Shown here: in pieces, positions 46,609 to 56,800 of the stretch
Position numbering within the stretch: the first letter of the stretch is position 1
Layout of the letters: each line of letters starts with the position of its first letter
NCBI GenBank assembly: GCA_002368175.1
Contig: AP018172.1
Coordinates: forward strand, 1,052,001 to 1,116,000
Reading direction: 5' to 3'
Length of the DNA: 64,000 bases
Source of the DNA: Calothrix sp. NIES-2098
GTDB taxonomy: Bacteria > Cyanobacteriota > Cyanobacteriia > Cyanobacteriales > Nostocaceae
The notes under the pieces: model-generated
Database searches by the model: none
What the model was told of the DNA's origin: nothing
The model's input: the letters and a program-made list of their open reading frames with translations, nothing else
Program-made: the position numbers and the translations under genes

Positions 46609-46818
46609 AAAACATCGGGCTGTGATATTAACGCGTCGGCTTGTGATGTTAAAACATCGGGCTGTGATATTAACGCGTTGGTCTGTGATGTTAAAACATC
46701 GGGTTGTTATATTAACGCGTCGGCTTGTGATGTTAAAACATCGGGCTGTGATATTAACGCGTCGGTCTGTGATGTTAAAACATCGGCTTGTATTGTTAAT
46801 ACGTCCGCTTGTCACAAT
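46609..46818. repeat. Array of ten 21-bp units in alternating pairs (five 42-bp copies)
   Basis: Two related 21-mers alternate: type A begins AAAACATCGGG and type B begins AACGCGTCGG, and most units end GTGAT(A/G)TT. Units 9 and 10 are more degraded. Since 21 is a multiple of three, several frames stay open by chance and give false protein repeats (KTSGCDINASACDV-like). No spacer variation or leader is present, so it is not a CRISPR array. Confidence 0.9.
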
Positions 46819-46975
46819 TGCTTAAATGGTAACTCTGAGGTGGCGCGATCGAGAAAATCTTCCCCCAGCAAGCACCAGCCGTAAAGATAGCAATTTCCTT
46901 GCCAAAACCTTCAGGGATTTCGCCTGCTGAACTATTTTTGTACAAATCATCTAATTCAGCTTGGGATATTTGCAT
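46796..46975 (-). pseudogene. Truncated tandem copy of the 148-residue unknown gene
   Basis: The frame beginning at the ATG at 46975 reads MQISQAELDDLYKNSSAGEI, clearly like the neighbour's MNMSPAELDELYQNSPVGEI, and remains similar for about 42 residues. It then runs out of homology and stops inside the 21-bp array. The remaining two thirds are absent. I see a tandem duplicate whose 3' part was replaced or lost with the repeat expansion. A short expressed peptide cannot be excluded. Confidence 0.7.
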
Positions 46976-46986
46976 AAAATCACAGT

Positions 46987-47433
46987 TCAAAATTCCAATG
47001 CAAAACACAACACCCGCGTCTTACCCCAATAAGCTTGACCGAGATAAACCCCAGGAGAAACTTCTCTGATTTCATCTCTGATTTTTTGCGCAATAAATGA
47101 GGTTTGAGAATAATCTAGGATAATTGCTTCACCTTTACTAAACCAACTATCACCCTGATAAACTTTAGCTTTGACTAACTTCATGCCAAATGCAGTGATG
47201 CGATTTAATAAGTAACCTCGATCGCGATCGAACACTTTTCCTTGCCAAGCCAGCAACCTCACAAGCCATGACAAAATATTGCGGCTGGGAATTCCCGTGA
47301 CAAAAACAACTGTACCTCTACCTTGACCGTCGGGAATTTCGCCCACAGGGCTGTTTTGATAAAGTTCGTCTAATTCAGCAGGCGACATATTCATCATGTC
47401 TGCTGTTGTCATAGCCATTGCTTGTAACCTCAT
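46987..47433 (-). CDS. Unknown protein, partner candidate of the P450
   Basis: A 148-residue protein I do not recognise. It opens MRLQAMAMTTADMMNMSPAELDELYQ, then GRGTVVFVTGIPSRNILSWLVRLLAWQGKVFDRD and a C-terminal YWGKTRVLCFALEF. There are no membrane helices or clear catalytic motif. It starts 4 bases after the P450 stop codon on the same strand, so the two are probably one operon. Met8 or Met14 could also be the start. A truncated duplicate follows directly downstream. Homologues beside haem dioxygenases would be worth looking for. Confidence 0.75.
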   Translation of the reverse strand: MRLQAMAMTTADMMNMSPAELDELYQNSPVGEIPDGQGRGTVVFVTGIPSRNILSWLVRLLAWQGKVFDRDRGYLLNRITAFGMKLVKAKVYQGDSWFSKGEAIILDYSQTSFIAQKIRDEIREVSPGVYLGQAYWGKTRVLCFALEF

Positions 47434-47437
47434 AAAA

Positions 47438-48739
47438 TTAATGATTTAACTGGGTATGAAAGCGAATATCTTGCGCTGGAAAGTAGAGTGGTAAAGGTTT
47501 TTGCAAGAGTTGAGTGCTGCTAACTCTGAGTTTTTGTTGTTCCAGAAGAATTGCGATCGCACTTTTACATACAAACAGAATTAGATCTTTTCCGGGACAG
47601 CTACGCGCACCTTTTAAAAATAAATTGGAATAAGGCGCATCAACTGAATGTGTTGCATCTAGCCATCGTTGTGGTAAAAACAAATCAGCACTTGGATTCC
47701 CAGCCAAATTCCGTTGCATAATTGGGAAAAAGTGCAGAATATCCATCCCTTCTGGAATCCGATGGTTATTAAAAACATCTCCGCCTGGTGCAAGATGAAA
47801 CGTCAGCGTAACCGGCGGATAAAGGCGACCAGTTTCTAGTATGCAAGCTTCAAGATAAGTTAATTGGGCAATTGTCGAAGTTTCCGCCAAGGAACCCTGG
47901 CGATTGATTTCATCCTGCACTCGCTGTAAAACTTCTGGATGAGAACAAATCAAAGCCAAAGACCTCACCAACAAATCCGTACCCGAACCCGTAAACGTAA
48001 ACATCCAGTGGGGAATTTGTTCTATCAACTCTTCCTCATCAGCTTCGGGTTGCATATGATGTGCCATAGACAGTAGTGAAGGTTGATGAGATTGTTCGCT
48101 TTCTTGCCATAGCTGTCTTAAGCAAGCATAAAATTTTGTCCGTCGTTCTTGTTCGCGCTTTCCCCGCAGCATCCTTTTGATGGGGTTGCCTACCATGCTA
48201 AACAAGACTTGGATATCTTCGATTAAACTCACAGGCGCGACATTCTCGCCAAATACAATACCCAACATCGCCATTCCCATACATTGCCTGATCTCCGCAA
48301 TGCTGGATACTGGCGTAGAGAAAGCACGATGTATTTGATTGAGAAAAGCTTGTTGATAATGATGTTGGGCACCTGTGCAAAGCACTTTTTCATTGTAAGG
48401 ACGTAAGCGTTGCCATTGTTCGTCATGGCTGATTGTCAACGCCTCAGGTGCGAGATAAGACATCCCCTTTTTCTTCAGCGTTCCTTCAATGTAACCTTTG
48501 CTAGACGGTGCTTCCTTGAGGATGTGCGCTGATAAATCGCGCCCAGATACCAGCAATACTTTTTTGAGCAAAAAATCTAAAATGATGTTCTCGCTTTTGT
48601 AGTTGATAGTTAATCCTTTCAACCAATTGGTTAGTACCACCTTGGCGTTGAACTGATGCGGACTCTGGAGGAATTTACCCGTCAAATTTCCTAAGAGGCG
48701 CAAGATATCGAGGACATTCGTTGAAGGATATGTGTCCAT
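47438..48739 (-). CDS. Cytochrome P450
   Basis: A 433-residue P450. The haem-binding loop FLKGARSCPG (374-383) provides Cys381 as the iron ligand. The K-helix has ETGR (302-305), and the I-helix is FTGSGTD (249-255), where the usual acid-Thr pair reads G-T-D, so the proton-relay residues are shifted. A PERF-like segment appears as LPQRW. No reductase is fused. It is divergent from a haem dioxygenase gene and probably co-transcribed with the unknown 148-residue gene. A role in fatty-acid or oxylipin conversion is an inference from this neighbourhood. Confidence 0.9.
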   Translation of the reverse strand: MDTYPSTNVLDILRLLGNLTGKFLQSPHQFNAKVVLTNWLKGLTINYKSENIILDFLLKKVLLVSGRDLSAHILKEAPSSKGYIEGTLKKKGMSYLAPEALTISHDEQWQRLRPYNEKVLCTGAQHHYQQAFLNQIHRAFSTPVSSIAEIRQCMGMAMLGIVFGENVAPVSLIEDIQVLFSMVGNPIKRMLRGKREQERRTKFYACLRQLWQESEQSHQPSLLSMAHHMQPEADEEELIEQIPHWMFTFTGSGTDLLVRSLALICSHPEVLQRVQDEINRQGSLAETSTIAQLTYLEACILETGRLYPPVTLTFHLAPGGDVFNNHRIPEGMDILHFFPIMQRNLAGNPSADLFLPQRWLDATHSVDAPYSNLFLKGARSCPGKDLILFVCKSAIAILLEQQKLRVSSTQLLQKPLPLYFPAQDIRFHTQLNH

Positions 48740-49642
48740 ATAAGGCTAGTGTGATGCAAGTAGTTATAGTAGCAAACAGTATTTGATTACACAAAGCATG
48801 AAAAACATTTTCCGCAGATTTTATATTTCTAATACAGAAATTATTGATGATATCAATTGCGGAATAATGCCAGAATCTTTATCTACAATCTATTCTTAAG
48901 TCTGATGAATAATCTAACAATACCCCTAGGAGTAATATTCCTATTTGAAGATACTTGAGTAAGTTTGATAGGTATTATAAGATAACTAACTTCATGAGAT
49001 TATCAACTTATTGTTTTGTTACAAACACCTAATAATGCCAACTTTTAGATAGGACTAAAAATACAGATAGCACGAGCATTGCCTACCAATAGGGTTTTAT
49101 GTAAATTGCTATAGACACAAGCTTTTTTCAAAATAAAACTATATTAACCTATAGCATTTTTAAATCATTCGTAAGTAACAGTTCAGTTTATAAGTACTGC
49201 CTATAAATGCTTGCAGCCTTCTATAGCGCTTAAAACACTTATAAGATTGCTATATATAACTCCTCATAGATACATCAAATCTTCTATGTCTCCTCCTTGG
49301 CGCACTTGGCGCACTTGGCGGTTAGTAAAAAATATTTTTCTCAAAAAATTATAGAATTGTGCATAAATTTGATAAACAGGGGTGATAGATATAAAACCCC
49401 ATAACTCTGTCAATACTGATTTATACAAAATGCAACAAAATAGAGTAGATACGCTCTAGCATCTGAGGTTGCATAAATTCCACTTGTGAGGACTAATAAA
49501 TCTCAGGAGTAGTTAATATTTCTGAAGTCGGCATCTAAAAAAATAGTTACGCCTTAAGGAAATTACGAAATTAAGGTGTAAGTAATAATAGCCTCAAAAT
49601 CTTAAATTATTGTCTAAAAGCATACTTAAGGAATTTGTTAAA
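48740..49642. other. 900-base divergent intergenic region between P450 and haem dioxygenase
   Basis: AT-rich and without a convincing gene. A 33-codon frame at 48798-48899 (starting MKNIFRRFYIS) has no ribosome binding site. A small 9-bp repeat lies at 49296-49321. AAGGA at 49628-49632 is the likely ribosome binding site of the dioxygenase. The two divergent promoters must be here. Confidence 0.45.
49296..49321. repeat. Three copies of a 9-bp repeat CTTGGCGCA
   Basis: Units start at 49296, 49305 and 49314, the last ending GG instead of CA. The array belongs to the same size class as the others in this window. Confidence 0.75.
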
Positions 49643-51394
49643 ATGTTTGGAATTCCCTGGCATCGCCTACCTACACCATTAGCATTAATAAAATTAGCTG
49701 GGTTTCGCAAAGAACTGAGACAAAAAAACCTCCACGATACATCTCAAATTGCAGATACAGAAAAACTTCCACATCCACAACCCAGCCCTGATGGTCGTCA
49801 TTTGGTGGCGCGCACCGCAGACGGTAGTTTTAACGACCTCAAGCATCCAGAAATGGGGATGGTAGGTACTCGCTTAGGGCGAAACGTTCCACTAACAGAG
49901 GTGAAAGTCGATCGCAAAAATCTACTTCACCCCAATCCCCGCATCATCAGCCAGAGATTGATGACGCGAAATGAATTTATTCCTGCAACATCTTTAAATA
50001 TCTTGGCTGCGGCTTGGATTCAGTTCCAAAACCATGACTGGTTTGCTCATGGCGACAATCGTCCAGATAAAAAAATCGTCATTCCCCTTGCAGAGGATGA
50101 TACCTGGCCGCAAGAGCATCGACCGATGGCAATTAAAGAAACTCTAGTAGATGAAAGCCGTCCTGAAGGCGAGCAAGCACAACCGCCAACATTTATTAAC
50201 AAAGTGACTCATTGGTGGGATGGTTCGCAAATCTATGGTAGCCATCCCGAAAAGGTCGATGAATTGCGATCGCACGTTGATGGCAAACTAATTATTGGTG
50301 ATGATGGACTATTACCACTCGATCCAGCAATTGGTATCGAGCGCACGGGTTTCAACGATAACTGGTGGATCGGCTTGAGTTTATTGCATACTCTGTTTGT
50401 CAGAGAGCATAACACCATCTGCGATCGCCTCAAGCAGCAATACCCAGAATGGAAAGATGACGACCTCTTCGACCATGCGCGACTAATTAACGCGGCATTG
50501 ATGGCAAAAATTCATACCGTCGAATGGACTCCTGGCATCCTCGCCCATCCAGCATTGCAAATTGCCATGAGTGCTAATTGGTGGGGACTACTTGGGCAAA
50601 ACTTCAAACGGATGTTTGGGCGTGTTAGCGATGATGAAACAATCAGTGGAATTATTGGTTCCCCAACCGATCACCATACAGCGCCCTACTATATCACCGA
50701 AGAATTTGTCACCGTTTATCGGTTACATCCCCTAATTCCCGATGAATTTGAATTTTATTCGCACACAACAGGTAAATTGCGACGCAAAGGCGATTTCTTT
50801 GAAGTGGGTGGTAAACGTTCCAGGGGAGTAGTAGAAGAAATTGGATTAGCAGATTTATTTTATTCTTTAGGAATCGCCCATCCTGGTGCAATTACCTTAC
50901 ATAACTATCCCAAAGCCTTACAGCAACTCATCAGAGACAACGGCGAGACTTTTGATTTAGCAGCGATTGATATTCTGCGCGATCGCGAACGGGGTGTTCC
51001 TCGCTACAACGATTTCCGCGAAATCATTGGTCGCGGTCGAGTCCAATCCTTTGAAGAGATTACCAGTAATCAAGCCTGGGCAAAAGAACTGCGCGAAGTC
51101 TACAACAATGACATCAACAGCGTAGATTTAGTTGTAGGGATGTTTGCCGAAGACCTACCCAAAGGCTTTGGCTTTAGCGATACTGCATTTCGCGTATTTA
51201 TCTTAATGGCTTCTCGCCGCTTAAAGAGCGATCGCTTCTTTACCAAAGACTATCGCGCCGAAATTTATACTCAGTTCGGTCTAGACTGGATTGACAACAA
51301 CGGTATATTAACTGTCCTGCAACGTCACTTCCCTAGCTTGGCTCCTGCTTTATCTGGCGTCAAAAATGGTTTCGCCCCTTGGCGTCGGGTTTAG
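49643..51394 (+). CDS. Alpha-dioxygenase/cyclooxygenase-type haem enzyme
   Basis: A 583-residue animal-peroxidase-superfamily protein. The distal His is in FQNHDWFAHG (H131). The proximal His and the catalytic Tyr are in VYRLHPLIPDEF (Tyr359, His362), the same Tyr-x-x-His spacing as in plant alpha-dioxygenases and cyclooxygenases. This argues for a tyrosyl-radical fatty-acid dioxygenase rather than a simple peroxidase. I prefer the ATG at 49643 with AAGGA upstream; a TTG at 49610 would add 11 residues. It is divergent from a cytochrome P450, which could process the hydroperoxide. Confidence 0.88.
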   Translation: MFGIPWHRLPTPLALIKLAGFRKELRQKNLHDTSQIADTEKLPHPQPSPDGRHLVARTADGSFNDLKHPEMGMVGTRLGRNVPLTEVKVDRKNLLHPNPRIISQRLMTRNEFIPATSLNILAAAWIQFQNHDWFAHGDNRPDKKIVIPLAEDDTWPQEHRPMAIKETLVDESRPEGEQAQPPTFINKVTHWWDGSQIYGSHPEKVDELRSHVDGKLIIGDDGLLPLDPAIGIERTGFNDNWWIGLSLLHTLFVREHNTICDRLKQQYPEWKDDDLFDHARLINAALMAKIHTVEWTPGILAHPALQIAMSANWWGLLGQNFKRMFGRVSDDETISGIIGSPTDHHTAPYYITEEFVTVYRLHPLIPDEFEFYSHTTGKLRRKGDFFEVGGKRSRGVVEEIGLADLFYSLGIAHPGAITLHNYPKALQQLIRDNGETFDLAAIDILRDRERGVPRYNDFREIIGRGRVQSFEEITSNQAWAKELREVYNNDINSVDLVVGMFAEDLPKGFGFSDTAFRVFILMASRRLKSDRFFTKDYRAEIYTQFGLDWIDNNGILTVLQRHFPSLAPALSGVKNGFAPWRRV

Positions 51395-51411
51395 TATTGG
51401 GCATTTGTCAT

Positions 51412-51461
51412 TTGTCTTCCTTGTCCCCCTTGTCTTCCTTGTCCCCCTGCACCCTGCACCC
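51412..51461. repeat. 9-bp and 7-bp tandem repeats just before the GNAT start
   Basis: Four 9-mers alternate TTGTCTTCC and TTGTCCCCC (51412-51447), then two TGCACCC 7-mers (51448-51461). The array ends five bases before the next start codon and so replaces any normal ribosome binding site. Confidence 0.85.
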
Positions 51462-51466
51462 TGCCT

Positions 51467-52321
51467 ATGCTAAGAACCTTACAACCTGGTGATGAAATGT
51501 TGCTAGAGAATTTTCTGGTGCAACATATCGATACTTCCATGTTTCTGCGTTCTAATTGGCGGGAGGCGGGGTTGCTTGACCAAGGCGCAACGTTTCAAGG
51601 AACATACGTAGCAGCGATCGCAAATGCAGAGATAGTTGCTGTCGCTGCCCATTATTGGAATGGAATGGTTGTGGTGCAAGCGCCAATGTATCTCCAAGAA
51701 GTAGTGCAAGCAGCAGTATCACAATCTCATCGCGCCATTTCTGGAATCGCTGGCCCGGCTGCACAAGTCGCAGCCGCCAAGGAAGTCTTGGGACTTGTCA
51801 ATCGACCAACTCATCTAGATGAGAGTGAAATATTATTTTCCTTAGATTTGCAAGATTTGCAGATACCCCCAGCTTTAGCTTCGGGAAAATTAAAGTGCCG
51901 ATTGCCACATCCAGAAGAATTTGATTTACTCAGCGAATGGTACGCTGCTTATAATGTGGAAGCTTTAAAACAAGCAGAAACACCAGATTTGCGCTTATCT
52001 TTCTATGATGAAATCGAGGCGTATCAAGCTAAAGCTAGGCATTGGGTATTAGTCGCAGAAAATACTCCTGTAGCTTACAGTGCCTTTAACGCCCGCCTAC
52101 CCGACATCGTGCAGATTGGTGGAGTGTGGACACCGCCAGCCTTACGAGGTAATGGCTATGCTAAAAGCGTGGTAGCTGGTTCATTATTAGCAGCGCGATC
52201 GCAGGGAGTAAAACGGGCTATCTTATTTACACAACGAGAAAACTTGGCAGCACAAGCAGCTTATCGCGGTATTGGTTTTCGAGCTACTGGCGAGGAATTC
52301 GGCTTGGTGTTGTTTAACTAA
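51467..52321 (+). CDS. GNAT-family N-acetyltransferase
   Basis: A 284-residue protein with a GNAT fold in the C-terminal half: the acetyl-CoA-binding loop reads GVWTPPALRGNGYAKSVVAGSL, followed by AILFTQRENLAAQAAYRGIGF. The N-terminal half (1-140) looks like a degenerate GNAT or related fold. The substrate is unknown. The 5' side is a tandem-repeat array with no ribosome binding site, so the true start could be Met11 at 51497. It is followed after 40 bases by another GNAT gene on the same strand. Confidence 0.85.
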   Translation: MLRTLQPGDEMLLENFLVQHIDTSMFLRSNWREAGLLDQGATFQGTYVAAIANAEIVAVAAHYWNGMVVVQAPMYLQEVVQAAVSQSHRAISGIAGPAAQVAAAKEVLGLVNRPTHLDESEILFSLDLQDLQIPPALASGKLKCRLPHPEEFDLLSEWYAAYNVEALKQAETPDLRLSFYDEIEAYQAKARHWVLVAENTPVAYSAFNARLPDIVQIGGVWTPPALRGNGYAKSVVAGSLLAARSQGVKRAILFTQRENLAAQAAYRGIGFRATGEEFGLVLFN

Positions 52322-52361
52322 CCTGGAATGAATTTTGTAACACTTGCATCATATCTGAACT

Positions 52362-53237
52362 ATGAGTTGCGATCGCTTCCAACAATCATTTGCTACTGAC
52401 CCTTCTCTCAGCAGTAAGCTTATGGAGTTAATGGAAATCACATTCCCTGGCATCAGCAGTTTAGCTGAATGTGGTAGAAAACTGGGTGCATCTTGGGAAG
52501 CTGCTTCGACTCCGTTTATTCGCTTTCATGACGATCGAGTCATTACCCATGTAGGAGTGTTAGAAATTCCTCTGCAAATTATGGGACAGAGAGTAACTGT
52601 AGGCGGAATTCATGGAGTAGCTACTCATCCGGAATTTCGCAGACGAGGTTATTACCGCCAAGTCATGAATGAAGTACTAGAATATTGCGATCGGCGTTAT
52701 GAAACCTTAGTATTGACGACACCGCAACCAGAATTTTACCTACCTTTTGGTTTTCGCGTAGTTGAAGAACATATCTTCAAAGTGAAGTGTAGTTCTACAG
52801 GTAGCACTGATGGCTGGAGAACCCTGGATGTTGCAGATGTCGCAGATTTGAGATTACTGCACAGACTTTTGGAAACGCGGGTTCCCGTTTCTCACATAAT
52901 TGGGGTAGTCAAAGAAAAAGCTGTATTCTTTGTGAATGAAGGAAGTCGTACTTTGCATTATGCAAAAGATTTAGATTTAATTGCCTGTATGGAAATTGAA
53001 GATACTCGACTTCATCTTTTTGATTTAGTGACAACACAGATATATCCTTTGCAGAAAATCCTCGATAGGATACCTCAACCCATTGAAGAGGTGTTGATTT
53101 ACTTTAGTCCAGAACTTCTCAATCTTGAGAATCTGCAAGCATTCCCTTACGTACTTGATGAAGCTGTGTTGATGGTACGCGGTAAATTTGCCGCAGAAAA
53201 GGAAAAGTTTATGCTACCTCGTTCGGCGCGTTGTTAA
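52362..53237 (+). CDS. GNAT-family acetyltransferase (Eis-like)
   Basis: A 291-residue protein. The acetyl-CoA loop reads GVATHPEFRRRGYYRQVMNEVL, preceded by VGVLEIPLQIMGQRVTVGGIHG, and followed by FYLPFGFRVVEEHIF, in the order seen in Eis-type acetyltransferases. The C-terminal region (about 150-290) is less conserved and may be a substrate-binding or sterol-carrier-like domain. The substrate is unknown. It probably forms a two-gene unit with the GNAT gene before it. Confidence 0.85.
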   Translation: MSCDRFQQSFATDPSLSSKLMELMEITFPGISSLAECGRKLGASWEAASTPFIRFHDDRVITHVGVLEIPLQIMGQRVTVGGIHGVATHPEFRRRGYYRQVMNEVLEYCDRRYETLVLTTPQPEFYLPFGFRVVEEHIFKVKCSSTGSTDGWRTLDVADVADLRLLHRLLETRVPVSHIIGVVKEKAVFFVNEGSRTLHYAKDLDLIACMEIEDTRLHLFDLVTTQIYPLQKILDRIPQPIEEVLIYFSPELLNLENLQAFPYVLDEAVLMVRGKFAAEKEKFMLPRSARC

Positions 53238-53266
53238 GAAAATTTGTTGTAGGCTTCCACAGTTAA

Positions 53267-53665
53267 TCAACGACTTTGAGATTTCCATATTCCTATAGCA
53301 AAAACAATTCCTAAAAGTGTACCAATCGCCAAACCGATCGGAGCAAACCTTAGAAAAGATAAATCGGCTTGGCTTCCATGAGGATAATGACCAAAGAAAA
53401 CTACACTTTTAAATCCAATACCTGCGCCCACAATCGAGCCAAGCAGTATCCACACTATCACATCTGGCGATCGCACTCTGGCAGCGATCGCCAATCCCAG
53501 CGAAGTGACGATGAATCCTGACATCGCCCCAATTGCAGCACCGTAACCCACAACCGAGAGAACCCAGGTATATCTGACAATCATCGCCCCTAATCCGCCG
53601 ATTAAGGCTCCAAAGCCTACCCAGAGTAATATTCCCAGCATGAACCAGAAAAGTTTTGTCTGCAT
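53267..53665 (-). CDS. Small glycine-rich membrane protein, unknown
   Basis: A 132-residue protein with four predicted membrane helices (about 5-28, 33-62, 69-90 and 107-127), rich in Gly and Ala with GxxxG-like packing. The PHGSQADLS loop lies between helices 3 and 4. I do not recognise a family. It is convergent with the second GNAT gene and lies 165 bases after the start of the next minus-strand gene. Confidence 0.75.
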   Translation of the reverse strand: MQTKLFWFMLGILLWVGFGALIGGLGAMIVRYTWVLSVVGYGAAIGAMSGFIVTSLGLAIAARVRSPDVIVWILLGSIVGAGIGFKSVVFFGHYPHGSQADLSFLRFAPIGLAIGTLLGIVFAIGIWKSQSR

Positions 53666-53830
53666 GGTAGTTCACCCTAAATCTTGAATCAGCTAACTCA
53701 CAACAGCAATGTAGTAGCGTGACACAGCTAAAATAGTGCATTGATTTAGATGAAATTAACCGCCGATTAAGGTGGATAATAAGGATGTTTGTCAATGCAC
53801 CAAATTATTCGTGTCGCGAGTAGGTTATAA

Positions 53831-56800
53831 CTATTTGACAAATTCGGTCAAGAACCTGACAGCCTTGAGGATATAACTAGCGCAATCTCTAGGCGAGGTG
53901 TTGTAAAACGATCGCCATGCATTCGCTTTATCTTCATCATAGCGATCGCCGCGTTCGGGATGGGCATCTAACCATGCTAGTCTGACTGCATGACCAATTA
54001 AGACATCCAAGACGATATATTCCTCAATTTGCAGGGTAGGGTTATTGACGGCGATCGCAGATAATTCAATCAAGGCTTCAATATTGACTTGTCGATATTC
54101 TGGAGCTTCAATTTTATTCAGCAGATGCTCGACTAATAAAGCAAAATTCCTTTCGCCTGGTGTCATTTCTGACAACATCAATTCACTATCCAAGCGATTG
54201 CGGCGTTCTAGCTTATCGCCAATCACTAGGCCTTTGCAATGCTTCATTAATTGCCAAACTTGTTGAAAAAAGTCCTTGGGTACGCGTCCGGTTGCGCCTC
54301 CTGCTTGACGGAATCTTCGCCAACCGCCTGCGGGAACTTCGATTTCACTTTCCATTGGTAGCGCGACTACCCAATCAATGTCGCTTTCTTTTTGCTTGAC
54401 ATGAAGTGATTCTTGCTGACGCAACAGGTTACTCATACCTGCGTATTCAGTTAATACATTTTGCAATCGTGTTTTGACTTCAAAGGGCGAAAGTTGCATT
54501 AAGTATTCGTAGGCTTCATCTTGAGTCACCCGTAATTCTCTGGCTAGTTTGCTGGTAATTAACAAGATGAGATAGCCGACTTTTAGTGTCAGCAGTCCTC
54601 GAAATAATTCCGGTTCCGATCTGATCAGCACACCCAAGTAGATAATAATTTCTTGAGTGAGGACGCGATCGCGGATATCTTCACGACAAAAATGGTTGAT
54701 TTTCTCAGCAATTTCATTGTGAGACATCGGCACAGCTATTAACGAATCTTCGCTGTAAGCTTTACCTACAGAAATTTGCTTACCCCTGACTATAATACTG
54801 GTGACGACATCTGACAAACTAATGTCCACCATTTGTCGCAACCCCGCAGCACGGCGGACTATTGCCCAAAGACCTGAATCTCCGGCTTTGGTATATACTT
54901 CGTTGAGTAAATCGTCTACTGTCACAGCAGATTTCGGCCCGCCAAAACCTGTATCAAACTCTAATCCTTGCAAACGCGTCAAAGTCTGCAATAACTCAAT
55001 TTGCTCGTAAATATTCTCTGATGCTCGTAAGGAAGATAGCAATAATCCCAAGTTAGTTTCACATTCCATTTGGAATTCTTGGGTATGCTCTAATGCCCAG
55101 TTTTTCCCTGGATGATATGCCAAATAATAACAATGTAGTGCCGCATCTTTAACTGATGGTTGGGAAAATTCGTCATCTTGGAGAAAATCAATTCTTTGGA
55201 TTGCAGCTGTCAGCATTAATTGGTTTAATCGCCCTAATTTTACCTGTACGCCATTACAAACACCAGCTTTCAGTTCTTGCATTAATCCTAATAATGTCTC
55301 AGAACCAATTTCTAACATGGTATTAGTCAACATTAAAGTCAGGGTAGGACGACCTAGATCGCTCCAATACTTTTGAATGTAAGCAAGTTCGCCTCTAATT
55401 TGATCCAGCAAAAAATGATAATCAAGAGTTAAATAAAATTGCTGAGAATCCAAAAAGGAAGGTAAAAATATTACTGTTTGCTCGCGAATCTTAAAGATGC
55501 GCGATGTCGTCAAACTCCGCAACCGCCGCACTGGACGCCCTGTTAAACCGAGTTTATCGTTGCGGCCAATTTGAGTATAAATAGCTGAAAGCTCACCAGC
55601 TTTCCTGACTTGAATCGGTTCTAATTGCTTGGGTGTTTGGGTTTCAATTCCGTGAACTTCGAGTTTTTCTTGTAAATCTTCATCTTCTGCTATTAAGGCA
55701 ATTTGTACGATAGATTCCCGATTTTTTCCTATACGCAAGTGTCTGCCTAAAGGGTCAATGTCGCCAACTGCTAGCAAACCTTCACTTAACATTTGTCCGA
55801 GAAAATATAAACTTTGCGCCCACACTAGAGGAACATTTTCATTAGGTAAACGAGGTTGACTTTGGGGTGCTAACTTTTCGGCTTCAATGTTCTCTTCTGC
55901 AACATAATAAAGTTCTGGTAATAGCTGCAAGCCATCGCGTTCTACGAGTAATGATTCTAAAAGTTCTTGGTAATGTTGAGCTTGTGCTTTGTCATTGCGG
56001 AACAATCCATCTAGTACCAAATAAGTGAAAAATAAAGGCCATTCACATTCAATATGCTCAAACTGCTTTAATTCCCAAGGTTCGTAGTGTAAGCGTTGGG
56101 TATCTTCTAAAACAGTTTGGTGTCCATCGCGGAGGAAGCGTTTACAGCCGTATTTGCCTTGGAGTTTGTTAATGATATCGTTAAAAGTGCGCGATCGCAG
56201 TTTCTCATCTTCTACAGCAAAGGCTGGAAAGCTAATAATACTCAATAACGCTGCATCTATTTCTTTCGAGCCAGATTCTCTCGGTAATAAAGATTCTAAT
56301 GTAATCCGAGCGCGGGCAATTTCATCGGGTAACACGTGAATCACTGATGCTTGACTTCCACGCACCCCAAATAAATCTAGTCCGTTGATGGCTTCTAAAG
56401 CTGCTTTCGCCATCCCTACAGAACTTGCATTTAACTCAGCACTACCGCGATTAATCTTGTTACCGCGTTCCCAAATACCGTAATCTGGTGTACGATAAGC
56501 TCGTCCAATGTAATAAACCAAATTTTGGACGAAATTTACTTCATCAAGTGTATAAATTATTTGCAATCCCGAAGCGGTCATTTGTGCCAGCATCAACAAA
56601 AATATTGATGTAGCATCTAGTTGTAAATGACCCCATTCATCATCACCTACGACAATATCACCAGTAGCCGTGTTGTATTTAGCGTGTAACCCATCTAATG
56701 GTGACTGAGTATGTTTAAATTGTTCTACTTTATTAGCCTGTCGCATCATTGCAAATAGCAATCCACGCATCAGCTTGATCGCGCTATGTTCTAATTCATA

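Noticed and set aside
46240..46815. Long minus-strand frame with NITSRRVNITARCF-type repeats
   Set aside because: It overlaps the 3' end of the haem-sensor gene and the repeats, and has no coding features of its own.
46609..46818. Possible CRISPR array
   Set aside because: The units are contiguous with no unique spacers, and no cas gene is near.
46522..46884. A 120-codon frame with KTSGCDINASACDV-type peptide repeats
   Set aside because: It lies in the 9-bp and 21-bp repeats, whose unit lengths are multiples of three, so several frames on both strands stay open by chance. There is no ribosome binding site.
48798..48899. 33-codon frame between P450 and dioxygenase
   Set aside because: No ribosome binding site and no supporting feature; left as a note in the intergenic entry.
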